A stretch of DNA of 64,000 nt from Neisseria meningitidis (GTDB lineage: Bacteria; Pseudomonadota; Gammaproteobacteria; Burkholderiales; Neisseriaceae), in NCBI RefSeq assembly GCF_900638555.1, contig NZ_LR134525.1, positions 1,674,001 to 1,738,000 on the forward strand, given 5' to 3'. Below are positions 19,405 to 30,235 of this stretch, in pieces. Made by a program: the position numbers and the translations under genes. Within the stretch, counting starts at the first letter, position 1; each line of letters begins with the position of its first letter. The notes under the pieces were generated by a model that worked only from the letters and a program-made list of their open reading frames with translations, made no database searches and was not told the origin of the DNA.

Positions 19405-22400
19405 TTACCAGCGGTAGCCTAATTTGATGCCCGCGCTGTGTTGCGCTTCCAGTTGCGGGCCTTTGGCGGCGGCAGCGTGGAGGGACAGCGTGAAACCTTT
19501 GATTTCGGCGTTTACGCCCCATTCCGCACTGCGGGTTTTGCCGAAATCCTGAGCCAATACGGCGGTATTGACGCGTGTTCGGACTTTGCCCGAAGCGGCA
19601 TCGGTATAGGACAGGCTCAAATAAGGCGTGATGGAAATGTGTTGCGCCGGTTTGAATGAATAATCTGCCTTAATGCCCGCGCGGTAGCGGTTGAACGCAA
19701 GACCGGGGGTGGCGATATTGACGTTTTCGTAGCGGTAATCCGCTTTTTGGACGAAATAGCGCGTTGCGCCGATGTACGGTTCGATGCCGAATCCGCCGAA
19801 ACCGGCGCGGTATCGTGCCTGAATGCCGTAATGCAGCACGCGGCGGCGGATTTTGCCTCCGATGCCGTCTGAAAGACTGCCGCTGCTAAAACCCGCGCCC
19901 GTGCTGATGCCGATGTCGAACCTGCCGATGCCGTATTGCCCGAAAACGGCGCCGTGGGCAAGCCGTGCCGAGTTGCCGATGCCGTCGTCGAAGGTGTTTT
20001 CGGTCCGGTTGTGCGAAAACAGGATGCCGACGCGCCCGCTGCCGAGGTTTTTCTGCATACCGATTTGGCGCAGGTCGGTTTGTTGGCGGTAGGCGCGGAA
20101 ATCTTGCGAACGGTAGTGTTTGGTGTCCCGGATGCCGCTTGTCCAAACGGCGTTGCGGCGGTCTTCGGCAAACACGCGGTCCAATTCGTCCTGTACGGCG
20201 AAAACGCTGTTGAGCGTGGCGGAAAATTCACTCAAACCGCTATTGGCATAACGGCTGATCAGGTCGCGCTGCGGTTGGGGCTGCGGTTGCGGTTGGGGCT
20301 GCGGTTGCGGCAAATCCCGGCGGGCGCGGCGGGCGCGGGGGAAGGCGGTGGTAGCCGGCCGGGTTTCCGCTTCGCGCTGTTTCGCCAAGGCGCTGTCTTT
20401 ATCCGCCTGCACCCGTTTTTTCTCTTCCTCCGCCTGCATAATGCCGACATTTTCCCCGCCTGCCTGCCGGGCCGGTTCGGCAACGCTTTCTGTCTTTTCG
20501 GCGGCATCGCGCCCGGCCGCAATCAGCGCGTCAAGGCTTTGCGCGTTGTCTTTTTCCGCCTGTTTTTTGGCTTCTGCCTTGCCGAGTTTGTCGGAAAGCT
20601 CTTGTTCTTTGACCGGATTATGCAGGCGGAACTCGCCGTCTTTGCGGATGAGTTGGTAACGCCACGCGCCGGCATCGACGTGTTCGTTTTGCAGGGTGAA
20701 ATTAAGGTTTTCGGACAGCGGTTTGTTGTCTTTCCCTTCCACTACCGTCAATTGATCGAGGCTTACGGGTTCGTTGCCGGTATTGTTGACCGCCAAGGTG
20801 TAAGTGCCTTCGGAACTTTCCGCCAGCTTCAATTTGTCGCTTCGGTAGCCGAAGAGTTCCGACATAAAGCGGAATGTTCCTTGACCGTTCAATTTGCCGT
20901 TTACCGTCAGCGTGTTGAAACGGGATTCTACCGAAGTTGGCGGTGTAACGGATAATAGGGAACGGCGCGAACGGCGGCGCGGCGTGTCTGACACACTGCC
21001 GGTTTGCGCGCCTGCAGCATCGTGGCGATAGGCGGAATTGAGTGTAATGGTGGCGTTGTCAAGGTTTAAATTGCCTAATTCCGTGCCTGACGGCAGCGTC
21101 CATTCGCTGTCTTTTAAGTGTAATGCTGTATCCTTGCTGCCGCTGAGTTGTCCGGTAAAGCGGCTGTTTTCAAAATGGAATACTGCCTTATCGGCTAGGG
21201 AGACATTGCCGTTGAGTGCGGAATGGCTTACGTTTGCCTTAGCGTTGTCGGAAAGCGTCAGACTGCCGTTTTGTGCGGCGTTGTTGCTTAGATTAAATGA
21301 AGCATTGCCCGAAGCCGATGTGTTGCCGTTTAATGTGGCTTGATTAAATGTTGCTTGGGCATTGCCCACGAGGCTAAGGTTGCCGTTTTGGGTGGCGTTG
21401 TGGCTGACTGTATAACGTGTATCGCCATTTGCACTAAGATTGCCGTTGAGTGTGGCAAGCCCTGTGAGATTTAAATGAGCGTGATCGGCAAGGCTGACAT
21501 TGCCGCTGATGTCGGTCTTAGTCAATGAAGCAATCACTTTATCGTCGGTAATGGTTTTTTCGACACAATTTGTCAGACCCGTCCAGTCCGAACGTGTACA
21601 GATTGTATGGCTTTGATGCGGTGCGACACCAAAAACTGCTTGGGCGTGATTGCTCAAATGCCAATCGCCTTCCACTTTGGCAACATTGCGGGAAATCACC
21701 GCCTGCCCGCCCTGAATATGGAAATTTTCCGCTTTAAACGTGCGGTTGATCCAGTCGTTGTCCCACACGATTTCTCCTTGTGGGATACCTTCCATTTTTG
21801 ACCACCCGCTTCCTAAATGATTGTAGGCGTGCGGTGTCGGTCTGCCGCTGAAAAACAGTTTGCCGTTTGTTTGCGTGATGTTGCCGTTTAAATTTGTTCC
21901 GCCGGAAAGCAGCAGGGTGCGGTCTTCTGCGGCGGGCTGGTAAACAAGGTTGAGCCGCCCGTTCGTTTTGGTCGTATCTTTCTCGCCAAACCAACCGTTG
22001 TAGGCAATTTCTTTGCTGTAATTAAGTCTATTGATATTCTTACCACTCGGTTGTGTAATACTTTCATTCCCTGTAATGGTAACGGTGGATGTTGTTGTGG
22101 CATTATGATTGACAATCATCGCCCCTTCATCGGTATTTTGAATACGGTGGAACGAAAGCGAATGCCCGTTTAAATCCAAACGTCCGCCGCGAAAGCCGAA
22201 ATAGAGTTTGTCGGGGTTGAACTGATTATCGGCATTCAGTTGCACCGTACCCCTGCCGCTGACCAAGCCGATTTCACTAAAGGCTTGTTTTTTGCCTTTA
22301 TCGTCTGCCTGCTGATCCAAAATGACTGTACCGTCGCCCACGCTGATCGAGCCTTGGTTTTCCCCTTTGGCTTGAACGTGCAGCGTGCCTTTGCCGATTT

Positions 22401-23754
22401 TGGACAGGCGGTCGTTTGCCACGCCGTTTACTTTCCAAGTAACGGTACTGTCTTCACTGATATGAACGCCCGCGCCTTGCCACGTTTCGTTGTTTTCAGG
22501 CGAGACCGTAAAATCACCTTCAAAATACAAACCGCCCGCGCCTTGGTTGATGTTGTTTGATAAGATGAGTTTGCCGTTGCCGTAATCGATAAAAGAAAGG
22601 TTTTCACCGTTGTTTAACCTTGGACGGTACTGATTAACACCCCCTGCCGCGTAAACTGGTTCTTTATCAGTTTCATTCAAAGATTCGTCAAACAGTCGGA
22701 CTGTCTGTACTTTAAGCTTTGGATTGGAAACCTTTTCGTTGGTTTCTGTTACCGTACCCGTACCGTTGTTGTTGGATGTAAAGGAAAAATGTCCGTTACT
22801 GCGCGGTTCAAAAAAGACGGTATGTGTATCGCCTCTGTAAATGTCATCGTAGAACCAATCTTTGCGTATCAGCTGGAAACCGTTTTCCCTGCCGGAATAA
22901 GGGTAGCCGGTTTGTAAAACTCCGTTGAGCAGCCATTTATTGTTTGTTTTGTCATAAATAAACATTGGCGAACCGCTGTCGCCTGCCGCACCTGCAATCG
23001 GCATAGGGCCATAGTCGTTGGCATGGCGCACATCGCCGCTCAAACTAACTACGCCATTATTTCCCCAACCCTGCATATGTGTATTGCCGCCAATTAACCA
23101 TGCGCCGGAGTAGGATAAATCGCCGTGTTTGTCATCATCATAACGCCAATAGTGGTGTCCTGAGCCGATGCGGACACGCTCGGGATATTTTTCTTTATCG
23201 GAATAGGTATTCCCCCTCATGTCACTCGTCATTTCGACAGGTTCTGCATCTGTGACAAATTTATGCAAACGCGGCATATGGTAATCGCCGTTGTAAGGGT
23301 GTGAATTGTCAGGCTTATAATTATTTCTTTTCACAATTTGGTAAGAAAAACGGTGCTGATCGGGATTTCTTCCTTCCGCACCAAAATCAACGTTGTTATA
23401 GCCGCCGTTATGTGCCACGCTCACAATATATTGATCGCCCACCAATGCCGCCACGCCGTTACGCGACACCACAGAAAAATCAATCATCGGGGCTTTTGTC
23501 ATTGATTTGCCGACCAACTCCCCTTTTTTGTTGTAAACCTCAATATCTTTCGCCCCGACTGCAAACTTGCCTTTATTTTCGGCAAAGTCGCGATAGTATT
23601 GGTAGTTGATGCCGAAATAAGTGTGTCCCGCCCAAGCTTGGGGAAGAATGCCGAACGACAGGCATATGGCTAAGTAAGCAGGCGAGAAGCGGATGCGGCC
23701 GGTTTTCGGGGCTTTGCGGTGTGTTTCGGTTGTCCGTTTGTCGGTTGTTTTCAT
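19405..23754 (-). CDS. app: App, adhesion and penetration protein (serine-protease autotransporter)
   Basis: 1449-aa type Va autotransporter related to Haemophilus Hap and IgA1 protease. An extended signal peptide (about 1-42, ending QAWA) precedes the S6 protease domain with the catalytic His in VSVAHNGGY and Ser in GAAGDSGSPMF. The passenger continues as a beta-helix with many NGN repeats (residues about 740-930), then a Lys/Glu/Ala-rich linker, the basic cleavage region RARRARRD, a PQ dipeptide repeat, and a C-terminal barrel ending GYRW. App mediates adhesion to epithelial cells and is released by self-cleavage or NalP. The frame is complete. The PQ tract (20269-20315) is built on an 18-bp DNA repeat and may vary in length. 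Confidence 0.95.
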   Translation of the reverse strand: MKTTDKRTTETHRKAPKTGRIRFSPAYLAICLSFGILPQAWAGHTYFGINYQYYRDFAENKGKFAVGAKDIEVYNKKGELVGKSMTKAPMIDFSVVSRNGVAALVGDQYIVSVAHNGGYNNVDFGAEGRNPDQHRFSYQIVKRNNYKPDNSHPYNGDYHMPRLHKFVTDAEPVEMTSDMRGNTYSDKEKYPERVRIGSGHHYWRYDDDKHGDLSYSGAWLIGGNTHMQGWGNNGVVSLSGDVRHANDYGPMPIAGAAGDSGSPMFIYDKTNNKWLLNGVLQTGYPYSGRENGFQLIRKDWFYDDIYRGDTHTVFFEPRSNGHFSFTSNNNGTGTVTETNEKVSNPKLKVQTVRLFDESLNETDKEPVYAAGGVNQYRPRLNNGENLSFIDYGNGKLILSNNINQGAGGLYFEGDFTVSPENNETWQGAGVHISEDSTVTWKVNGVANDRLSKIGKGTLHVQAKGENQGSISVGDGTVILDQQADDKGKKQAFSEIGLVSGRGTVQLNADNQFNPDKLYFGFRGGRLDLNGHSLSFHRIQNTDEGAMIVNHNATTTSTVTITGNESITQPSGKNINRLNYSKEIAYNGWFGEKDTTKTNGRLNLVYQPAAEDRTLLLSGGTNLNGNITQTNGKLFFSGRPTPHAYNHLGSGWSKMEGIPQGEIVWDNDWINRTFKAENFHIQGGQAVISRNVAKVEGDWHLSNHAQAVFGVAPHQSHTICTRSDWTGLTNCVEKTITDDKVIASLTKTDISGNVSLADHAHLNLTGLATLNGNLSANGDTRYTVSHNATQNGNLSLVGNAQATFNQATLNGNTSASGNASFNLSNNAAQNGSLTLSDNAKANVSHSALNGNVSLADKAVFHFENSRFTGQLSGSKDTALHLKDSEWTLPSGTELGNLNLDNATITLNSAYRHDAAGAQTGSVSDTPRRRSRRSLLSVTPPTSVESRFNTLTVNGKLNGQGTFRFMSELFGYRSDKLKLAESSEGTYTLAVNNTGNEPVSLDQLTVVEGKDNKPLSENLNFTLQNEHVDAGAWRYQLIRKDGEFRLHNPVKEQELSDKLGKAEAKKQAEKDNAQSLDALIAAGRDAAEKTESVAEPARQAGGENVGIMQAEEEKKRVQADKDSALAKQREAETRPATTAFPRARRARRDLPQPQPQPQPQPQPQRDLISRYANSGLSEFSATLNSVFAVQDELDRVFAEDRRNAVWTSGIRDTKHYRSQDFRAYRQQTDLRQIGMQKNLGSGRVGILFSHNRTENTFDDGIGNSARLAHGAVFGQYGIGRFDIGISTGAGFSSGSLSDGIGGKIRRRVLHYGIQARYRAGFGGFGIEPYIGATRYFVQKADYRYENVNIATPGLAFNRYRAGIKADYSFKPAQHISITPYLSLSYTDAASGKVRTRVNTAVLAQDFGKTRSAEWGVNAEIKGFTLSLHAAAAKGPQLEAQHSAGIKLGYRW

Positions 23755-23887
23755 TATTTTTCCTTATCTGACGGGATTCGGGTTTGTTTGGGAGGGCGCG
23801 GCTTCCGCTTCCAGGCGGCGCGCGGGATGTGCCTATATGTGCGGTTCGGCGTTCGGGCGGATATGAAGCACGCCCTAGGATTTGTCA

Positions 23888-24319
23888 TTAATTTTTGCCT
23901 TGGTCTCGGCTTCTTCCAATCACGAAAGCACACGCCAAGGCAAACACTGTGCCACCGGCAAGGGAGGCGGCGGTTGCGGGGTAGCCGCTCCATACGAGGA
24001 AGACGGCAAAAAGCAGTATCAGGATGACGCTGATGAAGCCGTACAGTTGCCCGCGCCTGTTGAAGGTTTGGTCTTGCCGTATGGTTTCGTGCCGGACGGC
24101 TTGTTCTTTTTCCGCCATTGCCATAATGCGGTCTGCCCCGTTGCTGATAATGTCGTTGTATTGCGCCAAGTCGGACGGCGGCGGCAACGGTCCCGAATGG
24201 AAACGCCGGGCTATCATTATTTGCACGTACTCGTCGGACAGGATTTGCTCGACAAGCTCCGGGGATTTGACGACGGTTTCGACAGCCTGCCGCGCCTTGT
24301 CCTGTGCGTTTTCGGTCAT
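23888..24319 (-). CDS. DUF2335 membrane protein
   Basis: 143 aa: a charged N-terminal half (about 1-85), with FHSGPLPPPSDLAQY typical of DUF2335, and two hydrophobic segments near the C-terminus (GFISVILILLFAVFLVWSGY and AASLAGGTVFALACAFVIG). Function unknown; many DUF2335 genes lie in mobile or phage-like settings. Its ATG overlaps the stop of a 51-aa gene, so the two are likely made together. Transcription continues toward app, 133 bp downstream. Confidence 0.8.
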   Translation of the reverse strand: MTENAQDKARQAVETVVKSPELVEQILSDEYVQIMIARRFHSGPLPPPSDLAQYNDIISNGADRIMAMAEKEQAVRHETIRQDQTFNRRGQLYGFISVILILLFAVFLVWSGYPATAASLAGGTVFALACAFVIGRSRDQGKN

Positions 24320-24471
24320 TTTCGCGCTTTCTCTATGGCGCGTTGAAAATCGCCGCCGATGTTTTTGAGATCGTCGGCGGGATTGGGGCGGATGGCGGTT
24401 TTTGCGGGATGGAACAGACCCAGCAGCGAGCTTATACCGAGCAGGAGGGCGTATGTGTTTCGTTTTTCCAT
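24316..24471 (-). CDS. Small hypothetical protein coupled to the DUF2335 gene
   Basis: 51 aa, beginning MEKRNTYALLLGISSLLG, with one hydrophobic N-terminal segment that could be a membrane anchor or signal, and a charged C-terminus (GGDFQRAIEKARK). It ends in ATGA shared with the next gene's start. No family recognised. Coupling and plausible topology are the support for it being real. Confidence 0.55.
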   Translation of the reverse strand: MEKRNTYALLLGISSLLGLFHPAKTAIRPNPADDLKNIGGDFQRAIEKARK

Positions 24472-24523
24472 ATGGTTATATTAGGTCAGGCGGACGGATT
24501 TATCAAGCATTTTTGCGGTTTTA

Positions 24524-24562
24524 TACCGTCTGAAAGCCAAACCGTCGGACTTCAGACGGCAT
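24524..24562. terminator. Inverted DUS pair upstream of mnmE
   Basis: The left arm is degenerate (TACCGTCTGAA), the right one perfect. A TATAAT at 24567-24572 preceded by TGC follows at once and is the probable extended -10 of mnmE. Confidence 0.7.
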
Positions 24563-24601
24563 TTGCTATAATCGCGGCTGTTTTGAATTTTCGGGGGTTT
24601 T

Positions 24602-25948
<1,347 letters not shown>

Positions 25949-26027
25949 ACGGATCGAAAGCATCGTGGCGGTGTCCGGCTGAACATTCCGTTATCCCATA
26001 AAAACGGGAATCCGATCCGTTTGGTTT

Positions 26028-26182
26028 TATAGTGGATTAACAAAAATCAGGACAAGGCGACGAAGCCGCAGACAGTACAAATAGTACGGAACCGATTCAC
26101 TTGGTGCTTCAGCACCTTAGAGAATCGTTCTCTTTGAGCTAAGGCGAGGCAACGCCGTACTGGTTTTTGTTAATCCACTATA
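26028..26182. repeat. Correia element, 155 bp
   Basis: TATAGTGGATTAACAAAAATCAG to CCACTATA, long type, about 80 bp after mnmE. Confidence 0.93.
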
Positions 26183-26360
26183 GTTTTTTTGAATTTCGGG
26201 CAACGCTTGAATCTTCATTCCGCGCAGGCGGAAATTATCGGTGCGGTACGGCAACTTTTTTCGATATGAAAAGACCGTCATTCCTGTAAAAACAAAAAAT
26301 CAAAAACAGAAAATTGAAATTCGTCATTCCCGCGCAGGCGGGAATCCAGGACGTAAAATC

Positions 26361-26515
26361 TATAGTGGATTAACAAAAACCAGTACAGCGTTGCCTTGAC
26401 TTAGCTCGAAGAGAACGATTCTCTAAGGTGCTGAAGCACCGAGTGAGTCGGTTCCGTACTATCCGTACTGTCTGCGGCTTCGTCGCCTTGTCCTGATTTT
26501 TGTTAATCCACTATA
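26361..26515. repeat. Correia element, 155 bp, inverted relative to 26028
   Basis: Opposite orientation to the preceding element (CAGTACAGCGTTGCC at the left end). Several point differences from the other copies (GTGAGTCGG, ATCCGTACTG). Confidence 0.92.
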
Positions 26516-27445
26516 AAGAAACCGTTTTTCTCGATAAGTTTCCGTGCCGACAGACCTGGATTCCCACTTTCGTGGGAATGACGGTGGAAAAGTTGCCGTG
26601 ATTTCGGATAAATTTTCGTAACGCATAATTTCCGTTTTACCCGATAAATGCCCGCAATCTCAAATCCCGTCATTCCCCAAAAACAAAAAATCAAAAACAG
26701 AAATATCGTCATTCCCGCGCAGGCGGGAATCTAGACCTTAGAACAACAGCAATATTCAAAGATTATCTGAAAGTCCGGGATTCTAGATTCCCACTTTCGT
26801 GGGAATGACGAATTTTAGGTTTCTGTTTTTGGTTTTCTGTCCTTGCGGGAATGATGAAATTTTAAGTTTTAGGAATTTATCGGAAAAAACAGAAACCGCT
26901 CCGCCGTCATTCCCGCGCAGGCGGGAATCTAGGTCTGTCGGTGCGGAAACTTATCGGATAAAACGGTTTCTTCAGATTTTACGTTCTGGATTCCCACTTT
27001 CGTGGGAATGACGAATTTTAGGTTTCTGTTTTTGGTTTTCTGTTTTTGAGGGAATGATGAAATTTTAAGTTTTAGGAATTTATCGGAAAAAACAGAAACC
27101 GCTCCGCCGTCATTCCCGCGCAGGCGGGAATCTGGAATTTCAATGCCTCAAGAATTTATCGGAAAAAACCAAAACCCTTCCGCCGTCATTCCCACGAAAG
27201 TGGGAATCTAGTTTTTTTGAGTTCCAGTTGTTTCTGATAAATTCTTGCAGCTTTGAGTTCCTAGATTCCCGCTTTCGCGGGAATGACGCGGAAAGGTTGC
27301 TTTTCATCATTCCCGCGCAGGCTTCGTCATTCCCGCGCAGGCGGGAATCCAGTCTGTTCGGTTTCGGTTTTTTCCGATAGATTCCTGCCGCGTTAGGGGT
27401 TCTAGATTCCCGCTTTCGCGGGAATGACGCGGAAAAGTTGCTTTT

Positions 27446-27525
27446 CGTCATTCCCGCGCAGGCTTCGTCATTCCCGCGCAGGCTTCGTCATTCCCGCGCA
27501 GGCTTCGTCATTCCCGCGCAGGCGG
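27446..27525 (+). repeat. Tandem 20-bp dRS3 half-repeats
   Basis: Four consecutive 20-bp units CGTCATTCCCGCGCAGGCTT (the last ends GCGG and completes a dRS3). A two-unit version lies at 27307-27346. These look like slippage or unequal-exchange products. Confidence 0.85.
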
Positions 27526-27640
27526 GAATCTAGGTTCGTTCGGTTTCAGTCATTTCCGATAGATTCCTGCCGCGTTAGGGGTTCTAGATTCCCGCTTTCG
27601 CGGGAATGACGTGGAAAAGTTGCTTTTCGTCATTCCCGCA

Positions 27641-27657
27641 TTTGTTAATCCACTATA
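27641..27657. repeat. Correia terminus remnant upstream of fetA
   Basis: TTTGTTAATCCACTATA is one end of a Correia element fused to a truncated dRS3; the rest of the element is missing. Confidence 0.75.
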
Positions 27658-27733
27658 TTTCCGCCGTTTTTTACATTTCCGACAAAACCTGTCAACAAAA
27701 AACAACACTTCGCAAATAAAAACGATAATCAGC

Positions 27734-27762
27734 TTTACACAAATCCCCTCTCTCGTTAATAT
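27734..27762 (+). promoter_or_regulatory. fetA promoter (-35 TTTACA, -10 TAATAT, 17-bp spacer)
   Basis: TTTACA at 27734-27739 and TAATAT at 27757-27762 have the optimal 17-bp spacing. In many strains the fetA spacer contains a variable poly-C tract; here it reads CAAATCCCCTCTCTCGT, with only four C in a row. Confidence 0.7.
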
Positions 27763-27765
27763 AAA

Positions 27766-27786
27766 CAAAAATAATTATTATTTTTC
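27766..27786 (+). promoter_or_regulatory. Candidate Fur box of fetA
   Basis: AAAATAATTATTATTTTTC-like sequence just downstream of the -10, resembling the GATAATGATAATCATTATC Fur operator in A/T pattern and near-palindrome. Iron repression of fetA by Fur is known. A GATAAT half-site also lies at 27724-27729. Confidence 0.55.
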
Positions 27787-27849
27787 TTATCCTGCCAAAC
27801 CTTAACGGTTTGGATTTACTTCCCTTCATACACTCAAAAGGACGAACAA

Positions 27850-29994
27850 ATGAACGCCCCGTTTTTCCGCCTCAGCCTGCTCTCGCTTACCCTGGCGGCA
27901 GGTTTTGCCCATGCGGCAGAAAATAATGCCAATGTCGCATTGGATACCGTTACCGTAAAAGGCGACCGCCAAGGCAGCAAAATCCGTACCAACATCGTTA
28001 CGCTTCAACAAAAAGACGAAAGCACCGCAACCGATATGCGCGAACTCTTAAAAGAAGAGCCCTCCATCGATTTCGGCGGCGGCAACGGCACGTCCCAATT
28101 CCTGACGCTGCGCGGCATGGGTCAGAACTCTGTCGACATCAAGGTGGACAACGCCTATTCCGACAGCCAAATCCTTTACCACCAAGGCAGATTTATTGTC
28201 GATCCCGCTTTGGTTAAAGTCGTTTCCGTACAAAAAGGCGCGGGTTCCGCCTCTGCCGGTATCGGCGCGACCAACGGCGCGATTATCGCCAAAACCGTCG
28301 ATGCCCAAGACCTGCTCAAAGGCTTGGATAAAAACTGGGGCGTGCGCCTCAACAGCGGCTTTGCCAGCAACGAAGGCGTAAGCTACGGCGCAAGCGTATT
28401 CGGAAAAGAGGGCAACTTCGACGGCTTATTCTCTTACAGCCGCAACGATGAAAAAGATTACGAAGCAGGTAAAGGCTTCCGTAATAATTTCAACGGCGGC
28501 AAAACCGTACCGTACAGCGCACTGGACAAACGCAGCTACCTCGCCAAAATCGGAACAAGCTTCGGCGACGGCGACCACCGCATCGTATTGAGCCATATGA
28601 AAGACCAGCACCGGGGCATCCGTACCGTCCGTGAAGAATTTACCGTCGGCGGCGATAAAGAGCGAATAAGTATGGAACGCCAAGCCCCATCCTACCGCGA
28701 AACCACCCAATCCAACACCAATTTGGCGTACACCGGCAAAGATTTGGGCTTTGTCGAAAAACTGGATGCCAACGCCTATGTGTTGGAAAAGAAACGCTAT
28801 TCCGCCGATGACAGCGGCAGCGGTTACGCAGGCAATGTAAAAGGCCCTAACCATACCCAAATCACCACTCGTGGTGCGAACTTCAACTTCGACAGCCGCC
28901 TTGCCGAACAAACCCTGTTGAAATACGGTATCAACTACCGCCATCAGGAAATCAAACCGCAAGCGTTTTTGAATTCACAATTTAAAATTGAAGATAAAGA
29001 AAAAGCAACTGATGAAGAGAAAAATAAGAACCGTGAAAATGAAAAAATTGCCAAAGCCTACCGTCTGACCAACCCGACCAAAACCGATGCCGGAGCGTAT
29101 ATCGAAGCCATTCACGAGATTGACGGCTTTACCCTGACCGGCGGGCTGCGTTACGACCGCTTCAAGGTGAAAACCCACGACGGCAAAACCGTTTCAAGCA
29201 GCAGCCTTAACCCGAGTTTCGGCGTGATTTGGCAGCCGCACGAACACTGGAGCTTCAGCGCGAGCCACAACTACGCCAGCCGCAGCCCGCGCCTGTATGA
29301 CGCGCTGCAAACCCACGGTAAACGCGGCATCATCTCGATTGCCGACGGCACAAAAGCCGAACGCGCGCGCAATACCGAAATCGGCTTCAACTACAACGAC
29401 GGCACGTTTGCCGCAAACGGCAGCTACTTCTGGCAGACCATCAAAGACGCGCTTGCCAATCCGCAAAACCGCCACGACTCTGTCGCCGTCCGTGAAGCCG
29501 TCAATGCCGGTTACATCAAAAACCACGGTTACGAATTGGGCGCGTCCTACCGCACCGGCGGCCTGACTGCCAAAGTCGGCGTAAGCCACAGCAAACCGCG
29601 CTTTTACGATACGCACAAAGACAAGCTGTTGAGCGCGAATCCTGAATTTGGCGCACAAGTCGGCCGCACTTGGACGGCCTCCCTTGCCTACCGCTTCAAA
29701 AACCCGAATCTGGAAATCGGCTGGCGCGGCCGTTATGTTCAAAAAGCCGTGGGTTCGATATTGGTGGCAGGTCAAAAAGACCGCAGCGGCAAATTGGAAA
29801 ACGTTGTACGCCAAGGTTTCGGTGTGAACGATGTCTTCGCCAACTGGAAACCGCTGGGCAAAGACACGCTCAATGTTAATCTTTCGGTTAACAACGTGTT
29901 CAACACGTTCTACTATCCGCACAGCCAACGCTGGACCAATACCCTGCCGGGTGTGGGCCGCGATGTGCGCCTGGGCGTGAACTACAAGTTCTAA
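27850..29994 (+). CDS. fetA: FetA (FrpB), ferric enterobactin TonB-dependent receptor
   Basis: 714-aa outer-membrane receptor for ferric catecholate siderophores, also a typing antigen. A signal peptide ends at AHA (residue 22), followed by TonB box DTVTVKG, the plug (TLRGMGQNSVDIKVDNAY) and a 22-strand-type barrel ending VNYKF. A Lys/Glu/Asn-rich, more AT-rich loop around residues 375-405 (KATDEEKNKNRENEK) is the likely variable region used for typing. AAAGGA lies 10 bp before ATG. The fetB transport genes follow after two Correia elements. Confidence 0.96.
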   Translation: MNAPFFRLSLLSLTLAAGFAHAAENNANVALDTVTVKGDRQGSKIRTNIVTLQQKDESTATDMRELLKEEPSIDFGGGNGTSQFLTLRGMGQNSVDIKVDNAYSDSQILYHQGRFIVDPALVKVVSVQKGAGSASAGIGATNGAIIAKTVDAQDLLKGLDKNWGVRLNSGFASNEGVSYGASVFGKEGNFDGLFSYSRNDEKDYEAGKGFRNNFNGGKTVPYSALDKRSYLAKIGTSFGDGDHRIVLSHMKDQHRGIRTVREEFTVGGDKERISMERQAPSYRETTQSNTNLAYTGKDLGFVEKLDANAYVLEKKRYSADDSGSGYAGNVKGPNHTQITTRGANFNFDSRLAEQTLLKYGINYRHQEIKPQAFLNSQFKIEDKEKATDEEKNKNRENEKIAKAYRLTNPTKTDAGAYIEAIHEIDGFTLTGGLRYDRFKVKTHDGKTVSSSSLNPSFGVIWQPHEHWSFSASHNYASRSPRLYDALQTHGKRGIISIADGTKAERARNTEIGFNYNDGTFAANGSYFWQTIKDALANPQNRHDSVAVREAVNAGYIKNHGYELGASYRTGGLTAKVGVSHSKPRFYDTHKDKLLSANPEFGAQVGRTWTASLAYRFKNPNLEIGWRGRYVQKAVGSILVAGQKDRSGKLENVVRQGFGVNDVFANWKPLGKDTLNVNLSVNNVFNTFYYPHSQRWTNTLPGVGRDVRLGVNYKF

Positions 29995-30012
29995 AACGCA
30001 CATCCCGAAAAA

Positions 30013-30041
30013 ATGCCGTCTGAAAGCCTTTCAGGCGGCAT
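30013..30041. terminator. Inverted DUS pair after fetA
   Basis: A perfect left arm and a right arm with one change (TTCAGGCGGCAT), 5-base loop. It separates fetA from the fetB genes transcriptionally, at least in part. Confidence 0.8.
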
Positions 30042-30060
30042 CTGTCCTGATAATTTGATA

Positions 30061-30215
30061 TATAGTGGATTAACAAAAACCAGTACGGCGTTGCCTCGCC
30101 TTAGCTCAAAGAGAACGATTCTCTAAGGTGCTGAAGCACCAAGTGAATCGGTTCCGTACTATTTGTACTGTCTGCGGCTTCGTCGCCTTGTCCTGATTTT
30201 TGTTAATCCACTATA
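30061..30215. repeat. Correia element, 155 bp
   Basis: Long type, inverted relative to 26028 (CAGTACGGCGTTGCC at the left end), directly after the fetA terminator. Confidence 0.93.
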
Positions 30216-30235
30216 AAGACCGTCGGGCATCTGCA

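Larger units (their letters stand above)
26310..27640. repeat. Long NIMES array of dRS3 and RS repeats
   Basis: About twenty dRS3 motifs with the 8-base centres GCGCAGGC, GCTTTCGC, ACTTTCGT and similar, alternating with RS spacers. A block of about 120 bp at 26814-26931 is repeated almost exactly at 27014-27132. No gene is present between mnmE and fetA. A Correia element (26361-26515) lies within the array. Confidence 0.9.

Noticed and set aside
26310..27640. CRISPR array
   Set aside because: The repeats are 20-bp dRS3 palindromes with irregular spacing and repeated spacers; no cas genes are near. This is a NIMES array.
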